Below, piece by piece: positions 1-12,500 of a stretch of 64,000 nt of DNA. How positions within the stretch are numbered: the first letter of the stretch is position 1; each line of letters opens with the position of its first letter. Source of the stretch: Pseudopyrenochaeta lycopersici. Taxonomy: Eukaryota; Ascomycota; Dothideomycetes; Pleosporales; Pseudopyrenochaetaceae. Position numbers and translations under genes: made by a program. The stretch lies in assembly GCA_003313425.1 (NCBI GenBank), contig NHZP01000004.1, positions 620,001-684,000 on the forward strand, in the 5' to 3' direction. The notes under the pieces are model-generated. The model was not told where the DNA came from. It searched no databases and saw nothing but the letters and a program-made list of their open reading frames with translations.

Positions 1-1898
1 GCTGTCCTCCAGGAGAATGGGTCCCTCGATATTTTAAGCCAAATGAGCTTTTCCACGTTCCTCTTGTCTCTTCATGGATATCTCGCGCGAGATTCATCTC
101 CTGTCTTCCTTTCCATCCTGCTATGCGATTTCAACCGGTATTGGCGTCGGCATCGCCACAAGGGGATTTAAACTTACCTGTGTCAGGTTTATGGTGCTTT
201 CGTTTCGAGTACAGATCCTACGGAATTTGCGATATTGGCGGACGATTTCGAGTGTATAGCATCCTGACGGCATATTGTCTCCCTATCAGTTTTGTACGCA
301 AACCTTTCTCAACTTGGAGTGTACGAGTCCTTTACTGTGCATGTCAGTGGTTGTGTGCCTGATGATGTTTGCTAGCTATGTATCTAGAGGGAATAATTAA
401 CTTTGAAAGTGGCCTGAATTATTCCTTACCGTCTGACAAGATCATTTTACTAGGTCATCTCTGCTGTAAGACGACGCTCGGGCTGAAGTCGTCCAATTCT
501 CATTACAATCTGTCAGATTTCAACTGCCAGCGATATGCCGAGAATGACGAGGACTAATAACGAACCCAGGAGTTAGCGGATCACACGATCTAATAGTTAT
601 GAAAACACCATGGGTAAGCCGGTCAATAGGGAGTTTCAAATCGGAAAGTAGATGGGAAAGCAATATGGATATTTCATCTATTCCCCCACCAGTGGCAAGG
701 GCCAGACCATGTGCCGATTGCGCTCAGGCTGTAGATCGACGGATAGACATGAGGTTGAAGATTTCCCTGCAATCGATAGAAGCACGGAATATCTTGTGAT
801 GTTCGAGAAGGAAACGAAGAAGAAATGCTCGAGAAAAGGAAAACCAGTTCGCAGATGCCTTGGAACCAGATTGGGAGTTGGATGCTTGGGGCCCCGGATT
901 TCCGGTCCGCCAGCTGCGCGGAGGGATGCGGAGCTGGCGACTTGCCGACCGCGCAGCGCTTGTCGACCACTCTTATCAACTTAAGAGCCAACTCGCTCCC
1001 TCTAGTGGCGTGCAAGGGAGGATTTTCTTTGGTGGAAATTGCACTTGGCCCGGATGCTCGCGGGCAATGTGGCGCGTGTCTATGGGAAGCACTCGTGACA
1101 ACGCGCTGATCTGATTCTCGAATGCTTCTGAAAGCAGGGTTGGAGAAGCGAAAGGATCAGTTGGAGAAAACGCCATGCACGCCTCAATAGCGGTTGGATT
1201 TTCTTTTTGTCGGGCTCCCGAAGCCTCTACCGTTGTTAAGGATCAGTTTCTCTCTCGGGGGTGTCCCAGGTAACGACGAAACATGATGTGCAGGTTCCGC
1301 ACTCTACTCATTCGTTACCGTGACACCAGGCACAGCAACCCACCAAACTCTAGAACCAACACTACGCATGGAATGCCGTCCCTTCAATCAACGGTACGCT
1401 TCGACCGCGAAACGGCACCCTTCTCCACTCCATTGGACACCCCTCATCTCACCTAACGTCCAGCACTCCAATCACACGACCACGACAAGCCTCAAGCGCT
1501 AAGCGAGATGCACGCATGCAAATACCCGGTCAGCATGTGCTGGAATGGGTTTGATTTATCCATGCCAATCCCTGCACTTAAGGACCGGGATTGAGATTCG
1601 TTGCTCCATACACTGGTGTGAAGATCTGGATTGTCAGTTGGTCGGTTGTGTGGATTGGATCATGTATATCTGTATATTACCTGAGCCGGTACCCCAAGCG
1701 GCTGGGTACGCTCCTCCACTATTGATGCTGCTGCTGCTGCAATGCTGATGCTATTCGTTGTTGACTCGGACGTCAAAACGAGCATTGTACTTTGCTTTTG
1801 CTGTTCTCGACGCTCGTTGCACTAGTTATCCTCTGATAGCTTACTGGTTGGGCCGCTTCCGGTCGTGTGGTGTTGAAGAAGAGGCGGAGTTTCCAAAC
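1..1898. other. Gene-free stretch upstream of sugar permease
   Basis: No reading frame here looks like a gene: all are short, overlap on both strands, and have no recognisable domain. There is a small CTG/GCT trinucleotide run near 1726-1740. The last few hundred bases should hold the promoter and 5' leader of the permease that starts at 1899. Confidence 0.6.
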
Positions 1899-3862
1899 AT
1901 GGATTTCCGACACAAGAGAGATGTACATACCTCACATACGGAGCGGCGTAGTAGTAGCATCGTGGAGATTCGCCAGGTTCAGAATGTTGCGTTTGCTGAT
2001 GCTACGGCGAAAGCTGGTGTGTCGCCCTGGACCAAGGCTATGTTCAAAGTCAGTAAACAACAACACTTTCTTCATTTCCCCTATACTTACTTTAATATAG
2101 CTCTATCTCTGTCTCTTCATCGCCACTCTCAACTCATGTATCAACGGCTACGATGGATCCTTGATGGGTGCGATCAACAGCTACCATCAGTACCGCGAGT
2201 ACTTTGGCTTTGACATCAATGAGGGAACCCCTACGACAGGTATCGTCTACGCTATCTACACCATCGGGAATCTCGTTGGATCTTTTGTTGCCGGCCCTGC
2301 TACGGACTTTAGAGGAAGGAAATGGGGCATGTTCATCGGCACTTCGATCATCATAATAGGCGCCTGTGTCCAAGCAACCTGCACCAACCTCGGAGGCTTC
2401 ATGGGTGGCCGGTTCGTCCTCGGCTTCGGTGTTGCTATCACTTCGACTGCAGGGCCTGCATATGTGTCTGAGATGGCACATCCAGTCTATCGCGGAGTCT
2501 GTACGGGAATCTTCAACACCTTCTGGTACGTTGGTGGTATTCCCGGTTCTTTCGTCCCGTTCGGAACGAGCCAAATCTCTGGAACGCAATCCTGGCGTAT
2601 CCCAGTCTGGCTGCAGTTGGTCTTTGCTGGTATCGTCTTGGTTTGCTCACCATTCCTCCCCGAGACACCGCGATGGCTAATCGCAAACGACCGCCACGAA
2701 GAGGCCCTCGACACAATGGCGCGTTTTCACGGCGAAGGAAACCGCGACTCTCCGATTGTTAAACTCGAGTACAAAGAAATGGTCGAAGACATTAGCGTTA
2801 CCGGCTCTGACAAGCGCTGGTGGGACTACCGTGAACTGTTCAACTCACGAGAGGCACGGTATCGTACTATGCTTGTCCTTGCCATGGCATTCTTCGGCCA
2901 ATGGTCCGGTAATGGGCCAGTATCATATTACTATCCCACCATGTTGCAAGGCGCGGGTATCAATAACAACCATACACGTCTCCTGTACAATGGCATGCAA
3001 AATGTCGTGTCCTTCGCCGGAGCCATCTTCGGCGCTTTCTACACCGACAGCTGGGGTCGCCGTCCGCAACTCCTCGTCTCCACCGCTCTCCTCGTTCTCA
3101 TTTTCGCCATCGTATGCGCCCTCGTTGCTACCAATCTCGTCACAGGCCCAGACGGCAAGCCTGTGCTAGGTCCTGACGAGACACCATTGATTAAGAGGCC
3201 AGGCCAGGCGAAGGCAGTGATTGCCTTCATCTTCATCTTTGGCTTCATCTACAGCACGGGATATACACCATTACAGCAGCTGTACCCTGTGGAGTGTTTG
3301 AAGTACGAGTCCAGGGCAAAGGGCATGGCGTTTTACAATTTCTGGGTCAACATTGCCAATTTCTACAATACTTTTGTGACGGGCATTGCCTTTTCGGGCG
3401 CGGGTTGGAAGGTGAGTTTACCCCCCTTTCCCCCTGCTACCCTACTACACTCGAGAAAAACTATGAACTAACGCAATCGCTTTCTAGTACTACTTGCTAT
3501 TCATCTTCTGGGACATTTTCGAGTTCATCTTCATCTACTTCTTCTTCATCGAAACACGTCGCCGCACCCTCGAAGAACTGGGCGAAATCTTCAAGGCAAA
3601 ACGACCCGTCAAGGCCTCGCTCAACAAGACCCGCATCATCATGCACGGCAACGGCAGAGGCGTGACAGAGATGGTGGATAAAGAGGAAATGGTGAGTGAA
3701 CGCTTTGAGACGGTTGTGGCGAGTCGGATGGATTTAGGGGGAAGGATGATGGGGGTGGACGAGGACGTGGATGAGGATGAGGACACTGGTGGGGGAGGGA
3801 GAATGGTAGGACGAGGAGGGAGGTATGAGATGGTGGGCTTTGGGAGTACCGGAACTCGATAG
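1899..3862 (+). CDS. MFS sugar transporter, LAC12/lactose-permease type
   Basis: Predicted proton-coupled sugar carrier of the plasma membrane (major facilitator superfamily, sugar porter family). Exons are 1899-2048, 2101-3411 and 3488-3862. Both introns are phase 0 with GTCAGT/ATAG and GTGAGT/CTAG borders, giving 611 aa. The start is the in-frame ATG just before MDFRHKRDVH; the join restores LYLCLFIATLNSCINGYDG, the first membrane helix with the family's NGYDGS motif. Further family marks are the DFRGRKWG loop after helix 2, PETPRWL in the central loop, DSWGRRPQ after helix 8 and ETRRRTLEELGEIF after helix 12. The acidic and glycine-rich tail (about residues 555-611) is poorly conserved in such carriers. 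The substrate cannot be read from sequence; lactose, cellobiose or a hexose are possible. It is convergent with the methyltransferase-like gene downstream. Confidence 0.9.
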
Positions 3863-4778
3863 GACTATCTTCACGAGTAATGAATTTACTATGTTAAATC
3901 CACTTACGTTTTTGCTGTGCTTGAAATAGTGACCATTCGGAGCTGCTATTGGATGCAATACTTTCGCATTTCAAACTCTCAGCACGTTCGCGTACTCCGG
4001 AATCACACCTCAAGCTCAGCCAAATGTTCCAGCCTGCTCGTCAGCTTGAGCAGTAATTGCTCCGTTTCGCTTCACTCTCGTTACCCCGGATTTGCAGACT
4101 TCCGAAGTCTGCCTTGAGCGGCCGGGGCTGATGTACATGCAGCTTGAGCTTTAGACGCACCACAACGGGCCGATTCCAATGACCAAGAACGGCAAGCCAG
4201 CTGAACGAAAATAGCTTGGGAAAAGTAATGTAGGCAGCAATATGCTAAACGCCGGAGAGAGCTGGACATGAAATGTTGGGGGTTTTGGGGACATTCGCTT
4301 TTTTGCGTTTCTGGTTGACATTAGGAGCACGCATGGCACTCGCAAGATTGATCTGAGCGATTATCTGTGTGAATAATAATATTCGTTCTCAAGGCCTTTT
4401 TGACCGTTTCTCATATCTACATAAAGTTTCATATCGACATTCCGGGGTATTCTGTCCAACTCGATCAATTCACACATCAATATAAAGTCCCGATCAGTTG
4501 TCCATTACCAGCATGTCGCAACCCAGCCGAAGTAGATATTACATAGTTTGTGATGATTCTCGTGGCTTGCGCCATGATCTGTAGTGATGCTTCTTTGTAG
4601 ACAATGTAATGCCATCGCTATGCAAGTGTGAAGAACGAATGAGGGTATAAGAAAAGCAAATCGCTTGAACGCAGCAAAACGCCATAAGTGAAGATGAAAA
4701 CATGGCCCATTAGAAATGTAATGTTGGAAGAAAGCAGTCTCCAGGACTTTTGGAGCGCTGCTCATGAGAAAGTAAGGT
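3863..4778. other. Convergent 3' intergenic region
   Basis: This lies between the stop codons of the permease (+) and the methyltransferase-like gene (-). Only short unsupported frames are present, so it is probably mostly 3' untranslated sequence and terminators of the two convergent genes. Confidence 0.55.
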
Positions 4779-7700
4779 TTAGACGCTGACGGTGCGCCTG
4801 ACCCCAACTTCGGGCTTCTGTGCGTACCCGATGAGGAGTTTGAAGCTTGTGCCGCGCTTCTCGCATTCGTTGAGAAGGCTCTCGTCACGCCAAATGCTGT
4901 TTTTGAGAAGGTCACCGGAAGTTGCGGCGCCAGGCTCTCCAGCTTCCGGGAGAACAAGAGATTCGTAGCAGCGAGAGTACCACCAGCGGCCAACGCGGGC
5001 CACCATATCGGTGATACCATTGTCGGTTGATTCAGAGGGTGAGGAGACATTGAGGAGGTCGGAGAAAGAGACCTCCGGTTTGGGGCCTTTTGGAGCAGGA
5101 AGGATACCGTTGGTTTTGCTAGCCGAGCTTGCTGTGCTGCCTTTCCTACTCGCGGATTTCTTTACATCATCTGGGCTAGGGAGCTTGCCAGCGACAGGAA
5201 CGCCAACAACGCATCGGTTACACTCAACAAAACCCTTCCTACCGATGCCAGCCATGATCTCGTCGCTAATATTGCGAAGCGAGGTGTTGTCATCCGCAAC
5301 TTGCATTCTCATCTTCAGACCACGGACAGCGCGGCGGGCACGATTACCCATATTGACAAGATCCATGTCAAGAACACTGAATTCAAGGTACCCTCCGGGT
5401 CGTAAGACACGCTTAGCTTCTGACAAAACGAAGCGGTGCACAGATGAAGGAAGTGCGGTTGGAAAGCGAAGAACAACGGATGCGAAGAAGTTCATCGGGA
5501 ATGGGAAAGCATTGCTGAGAGAAGAGTGGCAGATGTGGCGATGGTTGCGAAGAGTAGACCACGGCTCGGAAGAGGTGTCGGTCGATGTCGTGGTCAACGA
5601 TGGTTCAGGCCCGATGTCGTAAACGGTTGCTTCAGGGTAGGTAAGTGCGCAGTAGTAGGACCAGTCTTTGCCAAGCCCATCAATGACAAGGATACGATCT
5701 TCGCTGGGATCTTTCAACTCAAAGTGTATCGGGCTGAATAGAACGCGACCAAACGAGAGCCATTTGCTCGTCATAAGAGCACCGAATCGAAGGTTAGCCA
5801 TAGACAGCAGGCCATCCGCTTGACTTTCGGCAATCTCCATCAGGCGTGTATCTCTGTACCTGCTTGTACTAGCACTGTCGCGGTCTTTGCTTGACCTGGA
5901 TGCGATAGTGGCTTTCGATTGACGCGCGCTTTGCGGCAGAGACGCTGGAAGACTTGAACGAGTTGAACGCTTTGCAGCGGAGCCAGTAGATATCCGAGGA
6001 CTTGAGGGCAAACTTAATCTGCCAGTGACAGGATCAATGACGCTGATCTTTCGTTCACCATAGTCGGAAATGAACTCAGAGAACGAGACAGACGAGGTCG
6101 GAGACTGCGTAGAGTGCAAGACAGCAAGTAGACGAGAGCGGCGGAGATGCATAGATGGATTCGAGATTTCATTGCCAGACTGTGTAGACACACATGAAGC
6201 TTTTGTCTTGAGAGGCATAGGCTCAAGCGATGGGTGTTGACTCCGAGTATTAGCCATGTCCTCACTTGTGCGTGAAGTGACAGGCGAGAGCACGTCGTCG
6301 ATCAGGTCATCGTACTCATTCCAGAGTTCGTCTTCAGAGAGCGGGGCGTCGGGATTTGGGACTATGGCAGTACCGGCGGCAGGCGCAAAACTCCAAACGC
6401 CCGAACTGCTCGAATAAGAAACCTCCGAGTCTTTGCGAGGGGGAAACTTGAAGAACTCGCTTCGGCGACTGGACTCATCAGAGAGAGGGCTCAAAGTCGC
6501 AATGGCTGACCCATGAGAAAGAGCATTCAGCCCTTGAAGAATTGGGTATGGCTCGATTGGACCCGCGGTCGCAACCACCGAGTTGATCGAGTCGAAGGAG
6601 GTTCGAGGCAAGGCTGTTGGACGAGGCTGATCGGCTGCGAATGGGCGGGAGAATGACTGAGTAGGGCGGCGCGGTTGATTGCGGCTTGAGATGACTTGCG
6701 GTATGCGACCAACTTGTGGTAAGCGGCTCGGCCTTGGAGGCGGGCTTACAGGCGGTGGACCAGGAGAGGGAATGCTTTGTGGAGAGGCGACGAGATGATG
6801 AGAATCCGCTTCAGGAACAAATATTGGCATTGGCTCGGGAAGAGGGGCCACGACTGGGACTAGGGGCGAAGGTGATCTGAAAGGCGACGAGGGAGGTGAG
6901 AGATCGGTGACGGGTGTGAGATCTGCAAGCGAAAGGCGCTCTGATGACCGTGGTGCGTCATGTACATCGGTGTTGATGGTCAATTTACTGGGCTGTTTTT
7001 CTGGCTGTGCCTCCGAGCGAAGGAAGACTTTGGGTGAAGCCGAGCGTACAGGCGGGACAAAGTTGGCCGGAAGTAACGGCTTTGGCGGCAGCAGCATCGA
7101 TTGCATTCGCTCCCTCCTCCCAGACTCATCGTCAGAAAGCGCGCTCTCGGTGCCTTCATCGGGAGTATTAGCTTCCTTCATCAGCTGTTCAATGTCGTTT
7201 AAATCAAGCCCAGACTGATCCATCAAAGCATAATGAGCAACAGAGCGGGAGACGGGCGCTTGGCTAGGAGGACTGGCGGCGGTGGCAGCTGGTGTAGCTG
7301 CGCGAGGTGCGGCGTGGGCGCGTTGGAAGAAATTCCACCGCTTGGAAGGCTTTGGTTGCTCCTTTTCCTGCTTGCCCTTCTTTGACGACTTCAGCCAATT
7401 GCCCTCCTTGTTCTCAGCAATTATGTCGCTAACAGAGTTCTTTCGAGATTTCGTAGTTGCAGTTCCTGCAGACGCAGCTGGAGCACTAGGCCCTTGCGCA
7501 GTCTGCAAAGCGCGTGATGTTCGCCTAGATGTCAGAGCTGGGAGGAAAGATTTCTTTGATTCATCGTCACTCTCCGATGGCCTTCGTCGTCCTAGGGTGA
7601 TCTTCTTCATGGGTGATCCACCTCTCAAAGTATCAGGCATGGCAGAGGGCAACAATGTGGGTCTATTGGTCTCAGCCGCAGGTTGGGACAAGTTGCTCGG

Positions 7701-9572
7701 CGACTTCCTCAACTCTAGTCCATGACGAACAGAAACATCCAGACTGCTAGTGCTCTGCATTGGCTCAGGACTTCGTGATAGTTCGCTGCTGCTTCCCGTT
7801 CCTCGAATGACAACTGGAGCAAGTCGATTGAGGAGAAAGTCATCCATGTCCGTACTCGTGGTACTGGTCATGCTGCTTTTGCGAGTTGAGGGTGTTTGGT
7901 CCAAGCTTTCAGATGTAGTTCCTGCACTGGCTGACCGCCCGATGCTGGTCGCACTGACTGAACTTCCGCTTCGCCCTCTTATGGCATGTCTTCCATAGCC
8001 TTCATGGCCAGTGCCTGCTGCAGGCCCTCTTCGATGAAGCTTACTCTCTGCTTTTGCAGCCGAAGGAGCTGGTTCTGTCTTTGTGCGACGACTGAAGAAG
8101 CCAAACCTCGACGTCTTCCCGGGGCTTGGGGCAGGACCGGGGGCAGGACCGGGAACTGTACTAGATCTTCGTGTGTCTCGATCGCTCTGGACATCAGGTG
8201 TTGGTCCACGAGTCGGTGCACGCACAGTCGAGGGTAGCGCCGACGACGGGTTTGGGGAAGGAATCCGCGAGGAGGGTTTTGGTGGCACAGTCATTTTGGA
8301 ACGCGGCACTGGGATCTGCCCAGTCTTGGACTCCGCAGAGCTAGTACGTCTATGTGACGAAGGGAAGGTGCTCATGTTACTTTGGATCACTGGTGAAGGG
8401 CCTCGAAGGCCAAACATCTCAGGGGTGCCATCCCTACTAGGCCTAGACGGTCGTCTCGGAGCTGGTTGTGACGCTGGCGACTGTTCGACAAGATGAGCGA
8501 ATTCGGGTGGGGCTTGAGTGCGCGGTTTCACTGCAGGAAACAGGTTGACCTGTGGGACTGGAGGGCTTTGTGGCAGTGTAGCAAGTCTGCCGGGCGATTG
8601 CTTCTCTTTATGCCTTCCGCCTTCTGCGATAATAGTGGAAGCTGATGATGAGGATGTGGACGACTCGCGAACCGTAGACAGTGCATGAGGATGTCGAGTG
8701 CTGCATTCATCCGGGGTGCGGTGTCGAGTTACGGGTGGTTTGCTCTGTAATGGGCTGGCTTGTCGTATCCGAAGTGACGTCTTCGACAGGGTAACTCCTG
8801 GTGAGTAAGACGACATGGATGTAGGGGTTGACGAGATGCTAAATGCTCCAGGAGACTCCGAATATCGCGTTGATGGCGTCGCGGATAGCGCATACTGTGG
8901 CGTAGGTAGAGGTAAGATGTCTGTCGGTCCAATCTCGTAATCGTAGAGTCCAGCTCCAAATATCTCAGCTTCTGGTCCAGAACGAGCCAAGATGGTCGAT
9001 GATGGTGGTAATGAAATTCCTAGAACTGTTTCGGAGAAGGGGTCCTTGTATCCACCAGGTATACCGTCCATGGGTTGCCTGTCGTCTTGAGATGACATTG
9101 AACCGTCCCTAATCCGCAACGCTTGCCGGTTACTTGCAACTCCAACGCTCGTCTGCTTTCTTCGCAGTACATTCGATCGCGGACTCTCTATGGTTGAGGC
9201 AGAAGACCCTGAGGCAAGTGAAGGTGTGCGTGTGCCTGCAGGGACCTCCAGCTTGGGTAATCGGGACGTTGAACTCTGTGGCGTTGGGTTTGAACTTGTG
9301 GTGGTTGGATGTTGGAGGTTCATAGGTAGAGCGCGACCAGTGCTTGTCTGACGGGAGCTGGCTGTCCGCACAGGCCCTTTTTGAAGTGTAGGGGCCCGGG
9401 AGGACACCTGCTCATCGCGCGACGGCCTCCTCTTCTGGAGCTTAGACTGGCTCGGAGTGGGTAATTGGGATGTGATTGTGGTAGGGGTAACAGATCGCTG
9501 CGGTAGTCGAGTGGTAGGCGCTCGGTCCTCCATCCTCCTTGGGGGAGCGAATTGGGACTTATAAGAAGCCAT
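4779..9572 (-). CDS. Large disordered protein with C-terminal methyltransferase-like domain
   Basis: One uninterrupted 1597-aa frame starting MASYKSQFAPPRRMEDRAP. About residues 1-1240 are low-complexity, rich in Ser, Pro, Thr and Arg, with many SP/TP sites and basic stretches, so this part is probably disordered and phosphorylated. About residues 1285-1440 resemble a class I SAM-dependent methyltransferase: a motif-I-like stretch ILVIDGLGKDW, an acidic end to the next strand (YDIGPEP), and RVLRPGGYLEFSVLDMDL, the family's post-motif loop. Motif I lacks the usual GxGxG, so catalytic activity is uncertain. A Lys/Ser-rich insert follows before the conserved tail. Proteins of this layout occur in filamentous ascomycetes, but I know of no assigned function. 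Absence of introns over 4.8 kb is notable next to the intron-rich neighbours. Confidence 0.85.
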   Translation of the reverse strand: MASYKSQFAPPRRMEDRAPTTRLPQRSVTPTTITSQLPTPSQSKLQKRRPSRDEQVSSRAPTLQKGPVRTASSRQTSTGRALPMNLQHPTTTSSNPTPQSSTSRLPKLEVPAGTRTPSLASGSSASTIESPRSNVLRRKQTSVGVASNRQALRIRDGSMSSQDDRQPMDGIPGGYKDPFSETVLGISLPPSSTILARSGPEAEIFGAGLYDYEIGPTDILPLPTPQYALSATPSTRYSESPGAFSISSTPTSMSSYSPGVTLSKTSLRIRQASPLQSKPPVTRHRTPDECSTRHPHALSTVRESSTSSSSASTIIAEGGRHKEKQSPGRLATLPQSPPVPQVNLFPAVKPRTQAPPEFAHLVEQSPASQPAPRRPSRPSRDGTPEMFGLRGPSPVIQSNMSTFPSSHRRTSSAESKTGQIPVPRSKMTVPPKPSSRIPSPNPSSALPSTVRAPTRGPTPDVQSDRDTRRSSTVPGPAPGPAPSPGKTSRFGFFSRRTKTEPAPSAAKAESKLHRRGPAAGTGHEGYGRHAIRGRSGSSVSATSIGRSASAGTTSESLDQTPSTRKSSMTSTTSTDMDDFLLNRLAPVVIRGTGSSSELSRSPEPMQSTSSLDVSVRHGLELRKSPSNLSQPAAETNRPTLLPSAMPDTLRGGSPMKKITLGRRRPSESDDESKKSFLPALTSRRTSRALQTAQGPSAPAASAGTATTKSRKNSVSDIIAENKEGNWLKSSKKGKQEKEQPKPSKRWNFFQRAHAAPRAATPAATAASPPSQAPVSRSVAHYALMDQSGLDLNDIEQLMKEANTPDEGTESALSDDESGRRERMQSMLLPPKPLLPANFVPPVRSASPKVFLRSEAQPEKQPSKLTINTDVHDAPRSSERLSLADLTPVTDLSPPSSPFRSPSPLVPVVAPLPEPMPIFVPEADSHHLVASPQSIPSPGPPPVSPPPRPSRLPQVGRIPQVISSRNQPRRPTQSFSRPFAADQPRPTALPRTSFDSINSVVATAGPIEPYPILQGLNALSHGSAIATLSPLSDESSRRSEFFKFPPRKDSEVSYSSSSGVWSFAPAAGTAIVPNPDAPLSEDELWNEYDDLIDDVLSPVTSRTSEDMANTRSQHPSLEPMPLKTKASCVSTQSGNEISNPSMHLRRSRLLAVLHSTQSPTSSVSFSEFISDYGERKISVIDPVTGRLSLPSSPRISTGSAAKRSTRSSLPASLPQSARQSKATIASRSSKDRDSASTSRYRDTRLMEIAESQADGLLSMANLRFGALMTSKWLSFGRVLFSPIHFELKDPSEDRILVIDGLGKDWSYYCALTYPEATVYDIGPEPSLTTTSTDTSSEPWSTLRNHRHICHSSLSNAFPFPMNFFASVVLRFPTALPSSVHRFVLSEAKRVLRPGGYLEFSVLDMDLVNMGNRARRAVRGLKMRMQVADDNTSLRNISDEIMAGIGRKGFVECNRCVVGVPVAGKLPSPDDVKKSASRKGSTASSASKTNGILPAPKGPKPEVSFSDLLNVSSPSESTDNGITDMVARVGRWWYSRCYESLVLPEAGEPGAATSGDLLKNSIWRDESLLNECEKRGTSFKLLIGYAQKPEVGVRRTVSV

Positions 9573-12500
9573 TCCGGGTAGCCTTGTGTGACCCGGCTAG
9601 ATGTACTACGGAGGCTTGTGTGCACCGAGTAACTCATGAAGGCATGTGCTTATGGAACCTGTGAAACGGTCGGAATGGAGATTTGGCGCCGCGGGGTTGC
9701 CAGGAAATCGAATGCTCGGGACCGTCAGCAAGACTCAGCTCGGGACGAGGCCGTGGAGCGATTTGACGCAGCGGGTGATGGCGGGAGGACTAAATCAGCG
9801 GGACGGGGGTGGCAAACGGATATAGTCCAGGTACGTGAGATTGCAAGTCCATCAATATAAGCGGTCCAACAAGAAAATACACGCTGTCCTGCGTCTTCGT
9901 GCAGACTTTCGGTGAGGTCCTGATGCCTATGCTAGTACGCCACACCAGCCGGCGGGCCCGAGGGCGAGTGTGGGTGTGGCGCGGTCGGCAATGCCCGAGA
10001 TGGGGCTGTGCAAGGGTATCGCAGTAGAGACGCAAAATCCACAGAATCGCGGACAAACAGCAACGAGACGCCGAGTGGTGATATACTTGTCCCCTGGCCG
10101 CTGCTCACGCGTCCCGTGTATTCTTTCTCCAGGGTGGTCGTCCAAGCGTGGGAATTCAACCGTAAATCACCTCAGTGGGGCAGGTCCGCGGGCAGGCCGT
10201 ATCCAAAGCAGAAGGCCAGTCCAGAGGATCTTGCCAGGCCGCCCTGACTTGTGCGGAGAGATGGGCAGGTTGGGTAAGCTGAGAGGGTCAGTCTGTTGGT
10301 CCAGAGCGCTTTGACGGATGTTGCGGGGTGAGCGCAAGCACTGGATATGTATAAGGTCGCAACAAGCGCATCGAGACGCGAAGACCCCCAACGGCCGCCA
10401 GTCGACGCCGGCGGCCTTGCGAAGTTGGGCTGACCCGGCACGGAGCATTCTGGTTCAGTCGCGGGCGCTTGCGCTTGGGTGGACGGGTGGAGGCTCGAGG
10501 GAAAATGTGAACCAGTCGAGTCGCTGGGCTGCCATGGTGGGCGACGATTCGTAGACAGACCTTGCGCGGCGCCAGCCAAGTAGGAAGCCCAATTGGCTCC
10601 CCGGTCGCCCCTACCCGTCGTTTACCCACCATCTTCATGCCGTTTCAGAGGCTCAGAAACTTCTATCCAAAGCCTTACGCTGGCTATGGCCCTTTCAGAC
10701 TGGTCTCGTGACGGGGCTTCAACCTCAAGAGCTGAGGTAAGAAACCTAGCGAGAGGCCTACATATTTGGCCTCAGGATCGCAGCGAAATTCGTTTCTAAA
10801 CCTGGGCATTCAGCTTCAAATGCTGTCTCCACCCATTGGCTGGCGCGCGACGATCAGCCCTCACTCGCTTCATCGGACTCGAGAGGAGAAAGCACTCCAG
10901 GGCATTGACGGCACACATGCAGCTTCTCAAATTGGGCGAAAGGCAGATTCGTTGAGCAGCCTTCACCGTCGAGGCATGCCTGACTGTTCAATCAGGACCC
11001 GCAGGCGCGAGACGGACTAGTTTTTCCTTGCAGAAGAGTCATATGCTACTCTGAGCCATTTCCGCGAAGCACGTCCAACGCTTCCTACAACCTTCGTTGC
11101 TATTCTCGTGACCAACTTTGTGCGTTTGCCGAAAAACCTGCAGGATGCGATCGCATGTGGTTATGATGTGCCGACCTTGGAGCCGGAAAGCCCGTCCCAA
11201 AGCAAGCTGAGTCTGTGGCTACGTGCAGCAACTTGGCCATTAGCGCCAGAAAATGAGGCTGAGCGGTCGATCGCGCTCGCCACACTGACAACACATCAAA
11301 AGCTTCGCAAGCTCGCGATTCAGAAATAATTGCAAAATTGTCTTCATTCAACATGGCAAAAGACGGCCCTTCTTCTTGTCTCAACAGTCTCACTTGCGCT
11401 TCGGGGGGAAGGGCGGCGGTTTCCAAGTCCATCCCACCATCCAGGTTGGACTCAAGCCACCGAGTCCTTCTGAACCCCTCTCCGCATGATCATTCGTGCT
11501 TGCTTGGGTGACGGCTCTCGCAAGCCCGCATCGCTTTTCAATCACATGATCAGACTTTTCCTGAACAAGAAAGATCATGACCGACCCCGCTGCCAATGAG
11601 AGCCTGAAGTTGGCATCCGCCATGGTCACTGGCCGCGCCTACATGCAGGGGGTCCATGGCACCATCTTCGAAAACCCTCTACCTCCATGCAAATTCGTGG
11701 AACAGTCGACGGATTCGCAAGCACTTCGAAAAAATGAACACGACCCAGACGTCTAGGCTGTCCCATGGGTTTTCCATGAGGGTGTATTACGCGTCCAGTT
11801 CTCAGAAGCCGGTATCCTCATTCGGACCTATGCATAACGAAGGAGCTGCTGTTCAAGATTCTTGATAGAGCAAGCACTTTGATATTGGGACACGGTCCGA
11901 CGTTGTCTAAATTACTCGTGTGTGCCGCAACCTTGCTGTCTGCACATGGGCTTCACGTTTGTTGGATGCCTCAATAGCATCCGAACCAAACACTGAACGT
12001 CGATAACCGCTGAGGTTAGGGAGGTATGACATACACTATTGACACTTCGAGGTGATGGTCACGAGTTGCCTTTAGCTTCATTGCGCGGTTCACTTTCTGG
12101 TTGTAGCCGTTGCCGGGCGGAGAAGGGAGGGCGGCACGGCACGAGTGCTCGAACTCCTGCGAATCATCTATGATGAGCACTGGATAGCCTTGTGGGTTAC
12201 GGTGGAGCCCGGCCCGCCTCGATCATGAAACTGAGCAAGCCGTAGCGAGGTGCTTCCTCGGAGATTGAGGACGATCTTTCTAGGGCGAAAATTATGGCGT
12301 CAAATTGGTTTGGCCATTGGGCGATTTGACCTCATGGCGCTGGCTGTTTGATAGTTGTGGAATCTTATATCTACCATCAACGCCTCCTTGAGCAGCAGGT
12401 CGCCGTCTAACGGGGCATAGCCTGTTTCGAGGTTTTTGCGCGAAATGGGTGGACATATAGGGCACTGTTGTGAAGTTGGCCGCCATGTTCGCGTCATGCT

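Noticed and set aside
1726..1740. CTG/GCT trinucleotide run
   Set aside because: Only about five units; ordinary short microsatellite.
4505..5050. 181-codon minus-strand frame at the 3' end of the methyltransferase-like gene
   Set aside because: It overlaps the long frame in another phase and has no domain; the long frame is clearly the real one.
11100..11629. Two overlapping minus-strand frames of 79 and 110 codons
   Set aside because: Plausible composition but mutually overlapping in different phases, no splice or domain support.
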